Origin: JBCCMQ01 sp039026235
GTDB taxonomy: Bacteria > Pseudomonadota > Alphaproteobacteria > Rhodobacterales > Rhodobacteraceae
NCBI GenBank assembly: GCA_039026235.1
Contig: JBCCMQ010000013.1
Span: forward strand, 25,475-89,474
Direction: 5' to 3'
Length of the DNA stretch: 64,000 nucleotides
In this document: piece after piece, positions 42,340-52,002 of the stretch
How the letters are laid out: every line of letters begins with the position of its first letter
Position numbering within the stretch: position 1 is the stretch's first letter
The notes under the pieces: generated by a model
Databases searched by the model: none
Seen by the model: only the letters and a program-made list of their open reading frames with translations
Told to the model about the DNA's origin: nothing
Made by a program: the position numbers and the translations under genes

Positions 42340-44298
42340 ATGGCAGACGATCTTCTTAGTCCGTCCAGTTCGAACAGTTATGACGCCTCTGCGATTGAAG
42401 TGCTGGAAGGCCTGGAGCCGGTCCGTAAACGTCCAGGCATGTACATTGGCGGAACAGATGAACGCGCCCTGCATCACCTGGCGGCTGAAGTGCTGGACAA
42501 CGCCATGGACGAAGCGGTGGCCGGGCATGCGTCGCGCATTGAGGTCGAGCTGGGCGCATCTGGATCTGTCACAATTCGGGACAACGGGCGAGGCATACCA
42601 ATCGACCCGCACCCGAAATTTCCGGATAAATCCGCGCTTGAAGTGATCCTTTGCACGCTCCACGCGGGTGGCAAGTTTTCCGGCGACGCCTATCAAACCT
42701 CCGGCGGTCTCCACGGTGTCGGCGTTTCTGTCGTGAACGCCCTCAGTGACCATTTGCGCGTCGAAGTCGCCCGAGGTGGCGAGTTGTTCGCGCAGGAGTT
42801 TTCCCGCGGCGTCCCAAGCGGACCGGTGCGATCGCTCGGCCCGGTCCGAAATCGGCGCGGCACGACAGTTATATTCCACGCCGACGAAGACATCTTTGGA
42901 CGCAACCAGATGAAGCCCGCGCGGCTGTTCAAGATGGCCCGGTCGAAGGCTTATCTTTTCTCTGGCGTAGAGATCCGGTGGAAGTGCGAGATTGACGACG
43001 GCCAAACGCCCACCGAGGCGGCGTTTAGGTTCCCCGGTGGTCTGGCCGATTACCTGTCAGAAGTGCTTGGAAGCGCATCGACCTACGCCGAAGCGCCGTT
43101 TGCAGGTCGCGTTGAGTTTCAGGAGAAATTCGGCCAGCCCGGATCGGTGGAATGGGCCGTGAACTGGACGCCCGCGCGCGACGGTTTCATTCAGTCATAC
43201 TGCAATACCGTTCCGACACCGGAAGGCGGAACCCACGAAGCGGGTTTCTGGGCAGCGATCCTGAAGGGTATCCGGGCCTATGGCGAACTGGCCAACAACC
43301 GTAAGTCGAGCCAGATCACACGGGAAGATCTGACAACGGGCGCGGGTGCGTTGGTCAGTTGCTTTGTCCGAGAGCCCGAGTTCGTGGGTCAAACAAAAGA
43401 CCGTCTTGCAACGACTGAAGCGGCGCGCATGGTAGAAGGGGCCGTGCGCGACCATTTCGACAATTGGCTCGCCTCGAACACCAAGTCGGCCGGCGCGATA
43501 CTCGATTTCCTTGTTCTGCGGTCGGAAGAGCGTCTGCGCCGCAAGTCGGAAAAGGAAACAGCCCGCAAATCGGCCACAAAGAAGCTGCGGCTTCCTGGAA
43601 AACTGGTTGATTGTACCCAACAGGCCCGGGACGGAACCGAGCTGTTTATTGTCGAAGGCGACAGTGCGGGGGGCAGCGCCAAAATGGCGCGCAACCGTTC
43701 CACTCAAGCCCTGCTGCCGTTGCGCGGAAAGATCCTGAACGTTCTTGGCGCGGCGTCCAACAAGCTGGGGCAAAACGCTGAAATCTCGGATCTTTGCCAG
43801 GCGCTTGGGGTTGGAATGGGCACGCGGTTCAACGTCGACGACCTGCGCTATGATAAGGTCATCATCATGACCGACGCCGATGTGGACGGAGCCCATATCG
43901 CATCTCTTTTGATGACGTTCTTCTTTACGCAGATGCGGCCAATGATTGATGCCGGTCACCTATATCTGGCTTGCCCGCCGCTGTTCCGCCTGACCCAGGG
44001 TGCCAACCGCGTGTACTGTTTGGATGAAGCCGAACGGGACCGATGGCTCGAAAAAGGTTTGGGTGGCAAAGGCAAGATCGATGTGAGCCGTTTCAAGGGT
44101 CTGGGCGAGATGGACGCGAAGGACCTGAAGGACACCACCATGGACCCCGCTTCGCGCAAGTTGATCCGGGTGACGATCGATGAAGAGGCCCCGGGAGAGA
44201 CCGGCGATCTGGTCGAACGCCTTATGGGAAAGAAACCAGAACTGCGGTTTCAGTACATTCAGGAAAACGCCAAGTTTGTCGAAGAACTGGACGTCTAG
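42340..44298 (+). CDS. parE: DNA topoisomerase IV subunit B
   Basis: A 652-residue type IIA topoisomerase ATPase subunit. Motifs in order are EVLEGLEPVRKRPGMYIGGTDERALHHL, the GHKL ATP site (EVLDNAMDEAVAG, DNGRGIPIDPHPK, GGLHGVGVSVVNALS) and the TOPRIM domain (EGDSAGGSAKMARNRSTQALLPLRGKILNV, DADVDGAHIASLL). Decatenation of daughter chromosomes is its role. HHLAAEVLDNAMDEA and the lack of an inserted GyrB-type domain favour ParE over GyrB. ATG 42340 gives the usual MADDLLS start. parC is not adjacent. Confidence 0.95.
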   Translation: MADDLLSPSSSNSYDASAIEVLEGLEPVRKRPGMYIGGTDERALHHLAAEVLDNAMDEAVAGHASRIEVELGASGSVTIRDNGRGIPIDPHPKFPDKSALEVILCTLHAGGKFSGDAYQTSGGLHGVGVSVVNALSDHLRVEVARGGELFAQEFSRGVPSGPVRSLGPVRNRRGTTVIFHADEDIFGRNQMKPARLFKMARSKAYLFSGVEIRWKCEIDDGQTPTEAAFRFPGGLADYLSEVLGSASTYAEAPFAGRVEFQEKFGQPGSVEWAVNWTPARDGFIQSYCNTVPTPEGGTHEAGFWAAILKGIRAYGELANNRKSSQITREDLTTGAGALVSCFVREPEFVGQTKDRLATTEAARMVEGAVRDHFDNWLASNTKSAGAILDFLVLRSEERLRRKSEKETARKSATKKLRLPGKLVDCTQQARDGTELFIVEGDSAGGSAKMARNRSTQALLPLRGKILNVLGAASNKLGQNAEISDLCQALGVGMGTRFNVDDLRYDKVIIMTDADVDGAHIASLLMTFFFTQMRPMIDAGHLYLACPPLFRLTQGANRVYCLDEAERDRWLEKGLGGKGKIDVSRFKGLGEMDAKDLKDTTMDPASRKLIRVTIDEEAPGETGDLVERLMGKKPELRFQYIQENAKFVEELDV

Positions 44299-44304
44299 GG
44301 CGCG

Positions 44305-44793
44305 CTAAAGCCGAAGGTTCGCCGCGAAGGCGTCTTCCAGTTCGCTGCGCGGCGTCACGCCGTTGATGGTCCGTAACAGAATTCCATTCCCGTCAAACAG
44401 AAGCAGCGTGACGTGGCCCACGCCGTGGCGCGCTGCAAAGCTTTGTCCGTCGGTCGTGCGAATGTTTGCAACGACATAATTCACGCTGCCGTCGTCGAAG
44501 CTGCGAAGCGCCGCGCGCGTTTCCTTTTGAAGCTCACGGCAAAGGCCACATTGGGGATCATGGATCTGGACCACGGTCGGCACACCGTTGCCAACGCGGC
44601 TTAGGTCGTGTTCGGTCATGGTCGCGCAATAGGCCCGTTGCCCCCAGTATCCCCCTGCGCCAAGGACCACCGCTGCGACGGCACCGTTTCTCATCATTCC
44701 AAGGGCAGCCCGGCGATCTTTCTTTTCCGGGCCCGTGTTCTGGGGTGCATTCTTGCGGTTCGTCTGAACGTTCTTGCGTCGCTGCTTTTTCAT
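44305..44793 (-). CDS. Membrane-anchored thioredoxin-fold protein
   Basis: A 162-residue protein with a very basic N-terminus (MKKQRRKNVQTNRKN), one membrane helix (about 35-50, GAVAAVVLGAGGYWG) and a thioredoxin-like domain facing outward. The redox centre is C82-G-L-C85 in DPQCGLCREL, followed by RHGVGHVTLLLFDGNG, which holds the strand before the usual cis-Pro site. It may act in periplasmic thiol exchange. The start has AAGGTGA upstream. It is convergent with parE, with only 6 bp between the stops. Confidence 0.75.
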   Translation of the reverse strand: MKKQRRKNVQTNRKNAPQNTGPEKKDRRAALGMMRNGAVAAVVLGAGGYWGQRAYCATMTEHDLSRVGNGVPTVVQIHDPQCGLCRELQKETRAALRSFDDGSVNYVVANIRTTDGQSFAARHGVGHVTLLLFDGNGILLRTINGVTPRSELEDAFAANLRL

Positions 44794-45032
44794 GTGCCCG
44801 GTCACCTTGTTGCCTGTCTTGGCTAGCCCAGGGCAACGATAACGCACCATACACGAAAGGGTGATTGATTCCGATTGCAGGCGATAGGTGCGCGCGCGGA
44901 CAAGGCAGCACCAACTGTCTCGGTTCACCCGCAACCTTGCACCATGGGCGCAGTCGGATAGACAAGATGCCAAATCGACCAGCCGAAGATCGCGGGCGGG
45001 CACGCGCTGGAGGCTGGAAAAGGAGTGCGTCG

Positions 45033-45485
45033 ATGCAGGTATCCCCGGAAACCCTCAGGTACGCGGCGATCATGTTGATGGCCGGCATCGGGATACCCGT
45101 ACTCGCCGCGCTCAACGCGGCCCTTGGTGCGCGTATCGGAAGCCCCAGCGCCGCAGCAGTCTGCCTGTTCTTGGTGGCGCTCTTGGTGTCTGCGGTCGTT
45201 TTGACAATTACCGATTGGCCGGTTCGCGGGGCAATCTGGTCAGCGCCGCCTCATCTTTTTCTGGCGGGCGTTCTGGTGGCTTTTTATGTGTTGTCGATCA
45301 CCTTTGTTGCGCCCCGGTTCGGCGTCGGCAATGCGATTTTCTTCGTTCTGCTTGGGCAGATGATCTCGGCAGCCCTGATCGACCATTTTGGTCTGTTTGG
45401 TGCGCAGCGTACGCCGCTGGACGCCTTGCGCCTTACCGGCATCCTGATGATGGCGGGCGGGTTGGCACTTATTCAGCGGGCCTGA
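45033..45485 (+). CDS. Small DMT-superfamily membrane protein (YdcZ/DUF606-like)
   Basis: A 150-residue protein with five hydrophobic segments, half the size of normal DMT exporters, resembling the DUF606 group (NAALGARIGSPSAAA, ITFVAPRFGVGNAIFFVLLGQ). Members probably work as dimers in exporting small metabolites. AAAAGGAG precedes the ATG at a good distance. Its last 13 bp overlap the end of the pyridoxamine-oxidase-like gene on the other strand. The transported compound is not known. Confidence 0.85.
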   Translation: MQVSPETLRYAAIMLMAGIGIPVLAALNAALGARIGSPSAAAVCLFLVALLVSAVVLTITDWPVRGAIWSAPPHLFLAGVLVAFYVLSITFVAPRFGVGNAIFFVLLGQMISAALIDHFGLFGAQRTPLDALRLTGILMMAGGLALIQRA

Positions 45486-46087
45486 GAGGTATCCTCGCGT
45501 TCGGCCAATTGCCTCTCAAGGTACGCAATGCGGTCGGTCAGTTTTTCCGTTGCCTTCTGGACATCGCCCAGGCTGAAACGTTCGGTGATGTGCTGGGGGC
45601 AATTCCAGTCGAAGGCGGCGACATCGACCAGAAAGCCGCGCTCTACCACCCCGCTGTATCCCGGCACCGCAAGATCCTGTGCAATCGGCCCTTCGACCAG
45701 CCGAGCATGGCCAAAAAGCTTCAGCCGGATCTTGTTGGCATAGTCCATGAAGAAGAACGACACGCGGTCGGTGTTGGTCAGGTTGCCAAGGCTCACATAC
45801 TGCCGGTTGCCGCGAAAGTCGCCAAAGCCGATGCACCGCGGACCCAGTATTCTGACGAAACCCACGGGGCCGCCGCGATGCTGCACATAGGGCCAGCCTG
45901 ACTCTGACAAGCTGGCCATGTAAAAGCTGTCGCGCGCTTCGATAAAGGCGGTTTCGCGCGGACCCAATTCAGCGTTGCGCATTTCTTCGGTTTGCTCAAA
46001 ACGCTCAAAGCCTGCCCTGCTGCCGGCCTGTTCCTGCAGTTTCAGGATAGTCTCCGTGAAGGCGATGTCTGAATAGGCGTTGGGCAT
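45473..46087 (-). CDS. Pyridoxamine 5'-phosphate oxidase-family flavoprotein
   Basis: A 204-residue split-barrel flavin-binding protein. YSDIAFTETILKLQEQAGSR opens the domain. FYMASLSESGWPYVQHRGGPVGFVRIL and YVSLGNLTNTDRVSFFFMDYANKIRLKLFGHARL form the FMN site. The C-terminus is a coiled coil (KATEKLTDRIAYLERQLAERE). It is not PdxH, which has a different C-terminus; related proteins reduce F420-like or heme-like substrates. It may belong to the lolDC transcript, since it lies 74 bp after lolD on the same strand. Confidence 0.85.
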   Translation of the reverse strand: MPNAYSDIAFTETILKLQEQAGSRAGFERFEQTEEMRNAELGPRETAFIEARDSFYMASLSESGWPYVQHRGGPVGFVRILGPRCIGFGDFRGNRQYVSLGNLTNTDRVSFFFMDYANKIRLKLFGHARLVEGPIAQDLAVPGYSGVVERGFLVDVAAFDWNCPQHITERFSLGDVQKATEKLTDRIAYLERQLAEREDTSQAR

Positions 46088-46161
46088 GAGCGTCACTCCG
46101 CGATCTCGCATGTAGATACGTGTTCCGAAGCCACCAACCAAATGCACTCACGCAAATGGGA

Positions 46162-46845
46162 TCAGCCTTGTATAAGGCGCCCGTGATCAAGCCGTACAAC
46201 CCGGTCCATACGCGCCGCCAGATCCAGGTTGTGGGTGGCAATCAATGCGCCAAGGCCAGTCTCGTGCACCAGCTCAAGAAGGTTGGCAAACACCCGATCC
46301 GATGTATCGGGATCAAGATTGCCAGTCGGTTCATCGGCCAGCAGGACCGCAGGTTCATTGGCAAGGGCACGGCAAAAGGCCACCCGCTGCTGTTCGCCCC
46401 CTGACAGCGCGGCCGGACGGTGCTGGGCGCGCTCGCCGACGCCAACCCTGCCCAAAAGCTCTAACGCCCGGGCCTCGGCCTTGGCCATGCCGCGCCCCGC
46501 CGCAAGCTGGGGCAGAACCACGTTCTCGAGTGCCGAGAACTCGGGCAAGAGGTGGTGAAACTGATACACAAAGCCAAGCCGATCCCGCCGCGCCGTCGTA
46601 CGGCGCACATCGGAAAGGCCGGTCATATCCTCACCGGCGATGAAAACGGCACCGGAATCCGGCCGATCCAAAAGACCCGCGATGTGCAACAGGGTCGATT
46701 TTCCGGCACCAGAAGGCGCGACCAACGCCACCGTCTCGCCCTTTGCGACTTTCAGTTCGACACCATGCAAAACCTCAACCCGGCTGGCCATCTTGGAGTT
46801 GTAGGTTTTGGTGATTGCGCTCAGCCCAAGCGCGGCTTCACTCAT
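46162..46845 (-). CDS. lolD: Lipoprotein-releasing system ATPase LolD
   Basis: A 227-residue ABC ATPase with Walker [16 protein letters not shown], signature [18 protein letters not shown] and Walker [36 protein letters not shown] is typical of the LolD/MacB group. It powers detachment of outer-membrane lipoproteins from the inner membrane with the LolC-type permease encoded just upstream. The two genes overlap by 8 bp. Confidence 0.95.
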   Translation of the reverse strand: MSEAALGLSAITKTYNSKMASRVEVLHGVELKVAKGETVALVAPSGAGKSTLLHIAGLLDRPDSGAVFIAGEDMTGLSDVRRTTARRDRLGFVYQFHHLLPEFSALENVVLPQLAAGRGMAKAEARALELLGRVGVGERAQHRPAALSGGEQQRVAFCRALANEPAVLLADEPTGNLDPDTSDRVFANLLELVHETGLGALIATHNLDLAARMDRVVRLDHGRLIQG

Positions 46846-48124
46846 AGCGCAGGGCCTCGACCGGGTTCATGCGTGCCGCCCGCCGGGCCGGAAAAATTGT
46901 GATTACAAAGGACAGCCCGATCGATAAGACCACCGCTGACATCACATCTTCAAAATTCAGCTCGGCCGGCAAAGCATAGATGCCACGAATGGACGGATCC
47001 CATACGCCGCCGCCTGACAGATAGTTCACGGTTGCAAAGATCGGGTCAATGTAGATCGCGAAAAGGCAGCCAAAGATGACGCCCAGGACCGTTCCGGCCA
47101 CGCCGATCGATGCCCCGCAAATAAAGAAAATCCGCAGGACCGATCCTTCGCTAAGCCCGATGGTGCGCAGGATTCCGATGTCGCGACCCTTATTTTTCAC
47201 AAGCATGATCAGGCCCGAGACAATGTTCATGGTCGCGATAAGCACCAGCACGGACAGGATCACGAACATCACGTTGTCTTCCACTTCCAGCGCACGCAGA
47301 AAACTTCCCGACGATTGCTTCCAGGTCCAAAGCAACGTTCGGTCGCCGCCTGCCTGCAACAACAGCGGACCAACGGTTTCAACGTTCTCGGGGTCTTCAA
47401 CCATCACCTCAATTTCGTCGGCAACACCGTCGCGGTTGAAGAACTCCTGGGCTTCGGCAAAGGGCAGATAGGCCCGGGTGCGATCAATGTCGTATCGCCC
47501 TGCGCTGAAGATATAGACCACTTCATAGGTGTTTACGCGCGGGGTCGTGCCGACCACGGTCTTGACGCCGTTCGGCGAAATAAGCCTGATCCGATCGCCG
47601 ATGGACGCGCCCAGCGCGTTCGCTACGCCAGAGCCCAAGGCGACACCTTCTTCAAAGCGGGAGATATCGCCAAAGCCCGTCTCGGGGTCAGCAATGCGGG
47701 GGATACCCTCCAGGTCCTCGGCAGTGATACCGAAGACCTGCACACCAGTATTGCCCTGCCCAGAGGCTGCCATCACCTCGCCCTTGACGAGCGGTGCCGC
47801 GCGTGTGACGCCTTCGACCTGTCGCAGCCTTTCCGCGACCGCATCATAGTCTTCCATAAGCCGGCTGATATTTCCTGCCGGATCAATCTCACCGCGATAG
47901 TAAACTGTGACGTGGGCGTTGGAGCCCAGGATCGTATCGACAAATTCCGACCGAAAACCGGATCTGACGGACAGCGTCGCAATCAGGGCGAAGACCGCCA
48001 GCATGATCCCGATAAGGCTGATCCAGGTCATGACGCTGACACCGCCGGTCTCGCGCCGTGCTTTCAGATAGCGCCACGCAATCATCCACTCAAAGCGGGA
48101 AAACGGGACGGTGCGGCTGGCCAA
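46838..48124 (-). CDS. lolC: Lipoprotein-releasing system permease LolC/E
   Basis: A 428-residue permease with an N-terminal membrane helix ([20 protein letters not shown]), a large periplasmic MacB-like domain (about 50-270) and three C-terminal helices with [17 protein letters not shown] and the final [19 protein letters not shown] single permease gene suggests one protein performs both LolC and LolE roles, as in many alphaproteobacteria. TTG at 48124 is preferred because GGAG lies six bases upstream and the protein then starts near [16 protein letters not shown] at 48151 would add nine residues. Confidence 0.92.
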   Translation of the reverse strand: MASRTVPFSRFEWMIAWRYLKARRETGGVSVMTWISLIGIMLAVFALIATLSVRSGFRSEFVDTILGSNAHVTVYYRGEIDPAGNISRLMEDYDAVAERLRQVEGVTRAAPLVKGEVMAASGQGNTGVQVFGITAEDLEGIPRIADPETGFGDISRFEEGVALGSGVANALGASIGDRIRLISPNGVKTVVGTTPRVNTYEVVYIFSAGRYDIDRTRAYLPFAEAQEFFNRDGVADEIEVMVEDPENVETVGPLLLQAGGDRTLLWTWKQSSGSFLRALEVEDNVMFVILSVLVLIATMNIVSGLIMLVKNKGRDIGILRTIGLSEGSVLRIFFICGASIGVAGTVLGVIFGCLFAIYIDPIFATVNYLSGGGVWDPSIRGIYALPAELNFEDVMSAVVLSIGLSFVITIFPARRAARMNPVEALRYE

Positions 48125-48175
48125 TTTCTGCTCCGGTTCTTTATGTCTCAAGAGTGGTCCGCTAGCCGGAGAACG

Positions 48176-48772
48176 TCAAGAAGCTGACCCCGCCGTTCGC
48201 GCTGAACGCAAATGGTCCAGCACGTCCGACGCATTCCTGTCCGGAGGGAACACCGGATAGAAAACCCGGCTTATGATGCTATCACGGACAACAAGCGCCA
48301 TGCGCTTGAGAAGGATCTCACCTTCGACTTCGAAGCGTGGAAGATCCATTGCATTGGCGAAATCGAGGTCAGCATCTGACAGAAGCTGGAATGGCAGGTG
48401 CAGACGCTCAACCGCCTCTTGCTGATAGGCTGTCGGCTGCGTGGACATGCCAAATACATGTGCAACACCAAGCGCCGCCAGTTCGGCGAAATGGTCGCGA
48501 AAAGCGCAGGATTGCGGTGTGCATCCCCGGGCGCCCGGTATGTCATCCCAGCCTTCAGGAAGCGCGCGGTCAGGGCGACCGGTTTTGGGGTAGATGTAAA
48601 GAACGGTAAGACCTTCGAGCTGGGAGAGATCAACAGTCCCGCCGGCCGTCGAAGGCAGCGAAACGCGCACGACAGAAGTGCCGGTCAAGTGATCGGCGGC
48701 ACCATCGTCTTCAGGCGCCGGGATCGCACTCCAATCCGGCGACATGTTTGGATCAAACGCTTGATTTACCAT
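48176..48772 (-). CDS. PrxQ/Bcp-like peroxiredoxin
   Basis: A 198-residue AhpC/TSA-family peroxiredoxin. [13 protein letters not shown] leads to [13 protein letters not shown], where C84 is the presumed peroxidatic and C89 the resolving cysteine, the spacing of the PrxQ/Bcp group. There is a longer insertion before the active site than in E. coli Bcp. The start overlaps the end of proS by 20 bp, and lolC follows after about 50 bp, so it probably shares the proS transcript. No signal peptide is seen. Confidence 0.85.
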   Translation of the reverse strand: MVNQAFDPNMSPDWSAIPAPEDDGAADHLTGTSVVRVSLPSTAGGTVDLSQLEGLTVLYIYPKTGRPDRALPEGWDDIPGARGCTPQSCAFRDHFAELAALGVAHVFGMSTQPTAYQQEAVERLHLPFQLLSDADLDFANAMDLPRFEVEGEILLKRMALVVRDSIISRVFYPVFPPDRNASDVLDHLRSARTAGSAS

Positions 48773-50096
48773 AGATTTCGGCGACCCGTTGAACGGCTGT
48801 TTCCGGCGCGAGTTCTTCGCTTTCTCCACTTCGGCGGCTGGTCAGTTCTACGACACCGTTCTTCAATCCACGCGGCCCAACGGTAATCCTCCACGGAAGC
48901 CCGATCAGATCCATAGTTGCGAACTTGGCCCCGGCACGCTCCTCTCGATCATCATAAAGCGGATCAAGGCCAAGCGTCGTGATCGCGTCATAGAGGCTCT
49001 GGCAGGCTGCGTCGGCTGCGTCATCGCCCTGACGCAGATTGACGATACCCACATGAAAAGGGGTCACGCCTTCTGGCCAGATGATGCCAGCGTCGTCATG
49101 GCTTGCTTCGATGATTGCGCCCATCAAGCGGCTGACCCCGATGCCATGGCTGCCCATATGCACTGGCACTTGATTGCCGGCCGCATCCGTCACCAAGGCA
49201 CCCATGGCATCGGAGTACTTGGTGCCAAAGTAGAAAATCTGTCCGACCTCGATGCCACGTGCCTGACGCCGGCGCGGTTCGGGCACCTTTTCAAACACGA
49301 CTGGATCATGGGTCTCGTCAGTGCGCGCATACCGTGTCGTGAACTCTTCCAGAATTGCCTGGCACTGGGCGACATCATCGTAGTCAATATCACGGTCGCC
49401 GAATGTCAGATCGGTCACTTCGGAATCGTAGAAGACCTCTGACTCTCCGGTGTCGGCGAGCACGAGGAATTCGTGCGTATCATCACCGCCAATGGGTCCC
49501 GAATCCGCCCGCATCGGAATGGCCTGCAACCCCATCCGTTCATAGGTGCGAAGGTAACTTACCAGGTGCCGGTTGTAGGCGTGAAGAGCATCCTCTTTGG
49601 ACAAGTCAAAGTTATAGCCGTCCTTCATCAGAAACTCGCGACCGCGCATAACGCCGAACCGCGGCCGAACCTCGTCGCGGAACTTCCACTGAATATGGTA
49701 AAGCGTCATCGGAAGATCGCGGTAGCTGGTCACATGGGACCGAAAGATATCCGTGATCATCTCTTCGTTGGTCGGACCGTACAGCATGTCGCGCTCGTGC
49801 CGGTCCCGCACACGCAGCATTTCCGGGCCGTAGGCGTCGTAACGGCCGCTTTCACGCCAAAGGTCGGCGGATTGAAGCGTCGGCATCAGCATGGGGATGT
49901 GCCCGGCACGCGTCTGTTCTTCATGAACGATGCGTTCGATGTTTCTGAGAACCCGGTAGCCAAGTGGCAGCCAGGAATAGATCCCGGCGCTAGCCTGTTT
50001 GATCATTCCCGCCCGCAGCATCAGGCGGTGGCTGACAATCTGGGCCTCGGATGGCGTTTCCTTAAGGACCGGCAGGAAATAGCGGCTCAGGCGCAT
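48753..50096 (-). CDS. proS: Prolyl-tRNA synthetase (short alphaproteobacterial type)
   Basis: A 447-residue class II synthetase. Motif 1 to 3 regions are visible: [18 protein letters not shown], the ATP-site [38 protein letters not shown], and [16 protein letters not shown]. At about 440 residues it lacks the editing insertion present in the roughly 570-residue E. coli enzyme, as usual in alphaproteobacteria; a separate YbaK-type editing protein would be elsewhere. The C-terminal anticodon domain includes [18 protein letters not shown]. It leads the operon with the peroxiredoxin and lolC. Confidence 0.96.
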   Translation of the reverse strand: MRLSRYFLPVLKETPSEAQIVSHRLMLRAGMIKQASAGIYSWLPLGYRVLRNIERIVHEEQTRAGHIPMLMPTLQSADLWRESGRYDAYGPEMLRVRDRHERDMLYGPTNEEMITDIFRSHVTSYRDLPMTLYHIQWKFRDEVRPRFGVMRGREFLMKDGYNFDLSKEDALHAYNRHLVSYLRTYERMGLQAIPMRADSGPIGGDDTHEFLVLADTGESEVFYDSEVTDLTFGDRDIDYDDVAQCQAILEEFTTRYARTDETHDPVVFEKVPEPRRRQARGIEVGQIFYFGTKYSDAMGALVTDAAGNQVPVHMGSHGIGVSRLMGAIIEASHDDAGIIWPEGVTPFHVGIVNLRQGDDAADAACQSLYDAITTLGLDPLYDDREERAGAKFATMDLIGLPWRITVGPRGLKNGVVELTSRRSGESEELAPETAVQRVAEIYGKSSV

Positions 50097-50225
50097 CGGA
50101 CAGTTCCATGCTTGAAGTTCCGCTTGGCTCTAAGCCATTGGCCCGCGGCAGACAAGCGCCGTTGGCAACACGGGTCTTGCATGACCCGGAGCCATCGTTC
50201 ATGTGAAGAAAAACAGGTTTTTTAC

Positions 50226-51332
50226 ATGGCACTTCCGCGCCGAGAACAGATTAGATACTGGTCCATCGCCGCAGCCGTTTTGGCCATCGTGCTGTGGTTT
50301 CTTGGGGACGTGATCCTGCCCTTTGTTTTGGGCGGCGCCTTTGCCTATTGTCTGGATCCGATTGCCGATCGGCTTGAAAAAATGGGTCTTTCCAGGCTGG
50401 CGTCGGTAATCGTAATCACCATCATCGCGACCTTGGTTCTTTTCCTTGCGACGCTTCTGATCGTGCCTCAATTGATCAGCCAGGCCATTGCCCTTGTGCG
50501 CGCGGCACCCGAGACCATCGCCACATTCGAGGCTTTTCTGACCAGCCGCTTTCAGGCGCTTTCCGATGAAAGTTCCACGGTGCGCCAGGCGTTAACGCGC
50601 ATTGGCGAAACGATCGAAGGTAAGGGGACCGATCTGATTAACTCGATCCTGGGATCGGCAATGTCGCTTGTTTCCGTCACCGTGCTTCTGATCCTGGTGC
50701 CGGTCGTTACCTTCTACCTACTTTTGGACTGGGACCGGATGGTCGCAAAGATCGACGATTTGCTGCCACGAGACCATGCACCGATCGTGCGCCAGATCTT
50801 CGCGGACATCAACAAAACCCTTGCCGCTTTCATCCGTGGCCAGGGGACCGTGTGTCTGATACTTGGCATTTACTATGCTGTGGCCCTGATCCTTGCCGGG
50901 TTAAACTTTGGCCTTGTGGTCGGCCTTGGGGCCGGTCTTATTTCGTTCATTCCCTACATTGGCGCCCTTTTCGGCGGCATTGCTTCCATCGGCCTCGCGC
51001 TTTTTCAGTTCTGGGGCGAATGGCACATGGTCGCGATAATCGCTGCAATCTTTTTCGCCGGGCAGACGATCGAGGGCAACATCCTGACACCAAATCTTGT
51101 CGGCGGCAGTGTTGGACTGCATCCGGTCTGGTTGCTTTTTGCGCTTTCGGTCTTTGGCTCGCTTTTTGGATTTGTCGGAATGCTGGTTGCGGTGCCTTTG
51201 GCCGCTTCCTTGGGTGTTGTGGCCCGTTTTCTTATCGGAGAATATCGCGACAGCCGTCTCTATCAGGGTCTGGATTATGTCGAGCCCGATGCCGACCAGG
51301 CCTCATCGGATGACACGACAACTGACCTTTGA
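50226..51332 (+). CDS. AI-2E/PerM-family permease
   Basis: A 368-residue membrane protein of the AI-2E transporter family. It has paired N-terminal helices (AAAVLAIVLWFLGDVILPFVLGGAFAYCLDPIAD), a soluble middle segment, and four to five C-terminal helices with GLGAGLISFIPYIGALFGG and GNILTPNLVGGSVGLHPVWLLFAL. It lies upstream of hdaA, which is a common alphaproteobacterial arrangement. The start at 50226 fits the family N-terminus, although an open frame continues far upstream over proS. Substrates are not known; AI-2 transport is proven for few members. Confidence 0.9.
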   Translation: MALPRREQIRYWSIAAAVLAIVLWFLGDVILPFVLGGAFAYCLDPIADRLEKMGLSRLASVIVITIIATLVLFLATLLIVPQLISQAIALVRAAPETIATFEAFLTSRFQALSDESSTVRQALTRIGETIEGKGTDLINSILGSAMSLVSVTVLLILVPVVTFYLLLDWDRMVAKIDDLLPRDHAPIVRQIFADINKTLAAFIRGQGTVCLILGIYYAVALILAGLNFGLVVGLGAGLISFIPYIGALFGGIASIGLALFQFWGEWHMVAIIAAIFFAGQTIEGNILTPNLVGGSVGLHPVWLLFALSVFGSLFGFVGMLVAVPLAASLGVVARFLIGEYRDSRLYQGLDYVEPDADQASSDDTTTDL

Positions 51333-52002
51333 GCTTCCGGTTCGAGCCGCTCTTGGGCGGGGCGACTACTTTGTGTCCGAGGCTAATCAGAGCGCTCTGG
51401 CGGCTTTGGAAAACTGGGCCAGCTGGCCACAGGGTCGGATGGCACTTGTTGGCCCCGCCGGCGCCGGAAAGACCCATCTGGCGCACGTCTGGGCTGACCT
51501 GAGCGGAGCGCGCGTAGTCCCAGCACCAGAAATCTTGATCCGCGATCCCCTGGCAACGGCAGCGGAGGGGCCATTGGCAGTTGAAGATGCCGAAGCCTTA
51601 GCTGGAGACGCCTCATTTGAACGGGGCCTTTTTCATCTGTGTAACGCCGTGACACAGCAAGGGCAGGCCATTTTGATCACAGGCCGTGAGCCGCCGGCGC
51701 GCTGGAAAACTGAACTTCCGGATCTGGTGAGCCGCCTTTCCAGCTTTGCCGTTACGCGACTGGGCCCGCCGGATGACGCACTTTTGGCAGCCGTTCTTCA
51801 GAAGCAGTTTGCCGACCGGCAGGTTGCCGTGCCGGAAAATCTGGTGCCCTTTCTAGTGACGCATATGGAACGAAGCTTCGACTTTGCGCGGTATCTTGTG
51901 GAAGAGCTGGATACACGCGCTCTTAGCGCTGGCAAGGCGATTACGCGCGCGCTTGCGATTGATGTGCTTGGAGACTTGCGAGACAAGGCAAACGGCGATT
52001 GA
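51310..52002 (+). CDS. hdaA: DnaA-related replication regulator HdaA
   Basis: A 230-residue DnaA-like AAA protein without the DNA-binding domain. The N-terminal QLTFELP is the motif that docks onto the DNA polymerase sliding clamp. Walker A is GPAGAGKTH (48-56). The arginine-rich late segment RSFDFARYLVEELDTRAL is typical. It stimulates hydrolysis of ATP-DnaA after initiation. The gene overlaps the permease gene by 23 bp and the ppx start by 4 bp. Walker B is degenerate (LAVEDAEAL). Confidence 0.93.
   Translation: MTRQLTFELPVRAALGRGDYFVSEANQSALAALENWASWPQGRMALVGPAGAGKTHLAHVWADLSGARVVPAPEILIRDPLATAAEGPLAVEDAEALAGDASFERGLFHLCNAVTQQGQAILITGREPPARWKTELPDLVSRLSSFAVTRLGPPDDALLAAVLQKQFADRQVAVPENLVPFLVTHMERSFDFARYLVEELDTRALSAGKAITRALAIDVLGDLRDKANGD

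Noticed and set aside
49473..50225. Long in-frame N-terminal extension of the AI-2E permease
   Set aside because: The extension is antisense to proS and has no family match; the permease begins normally at ATG 50226.
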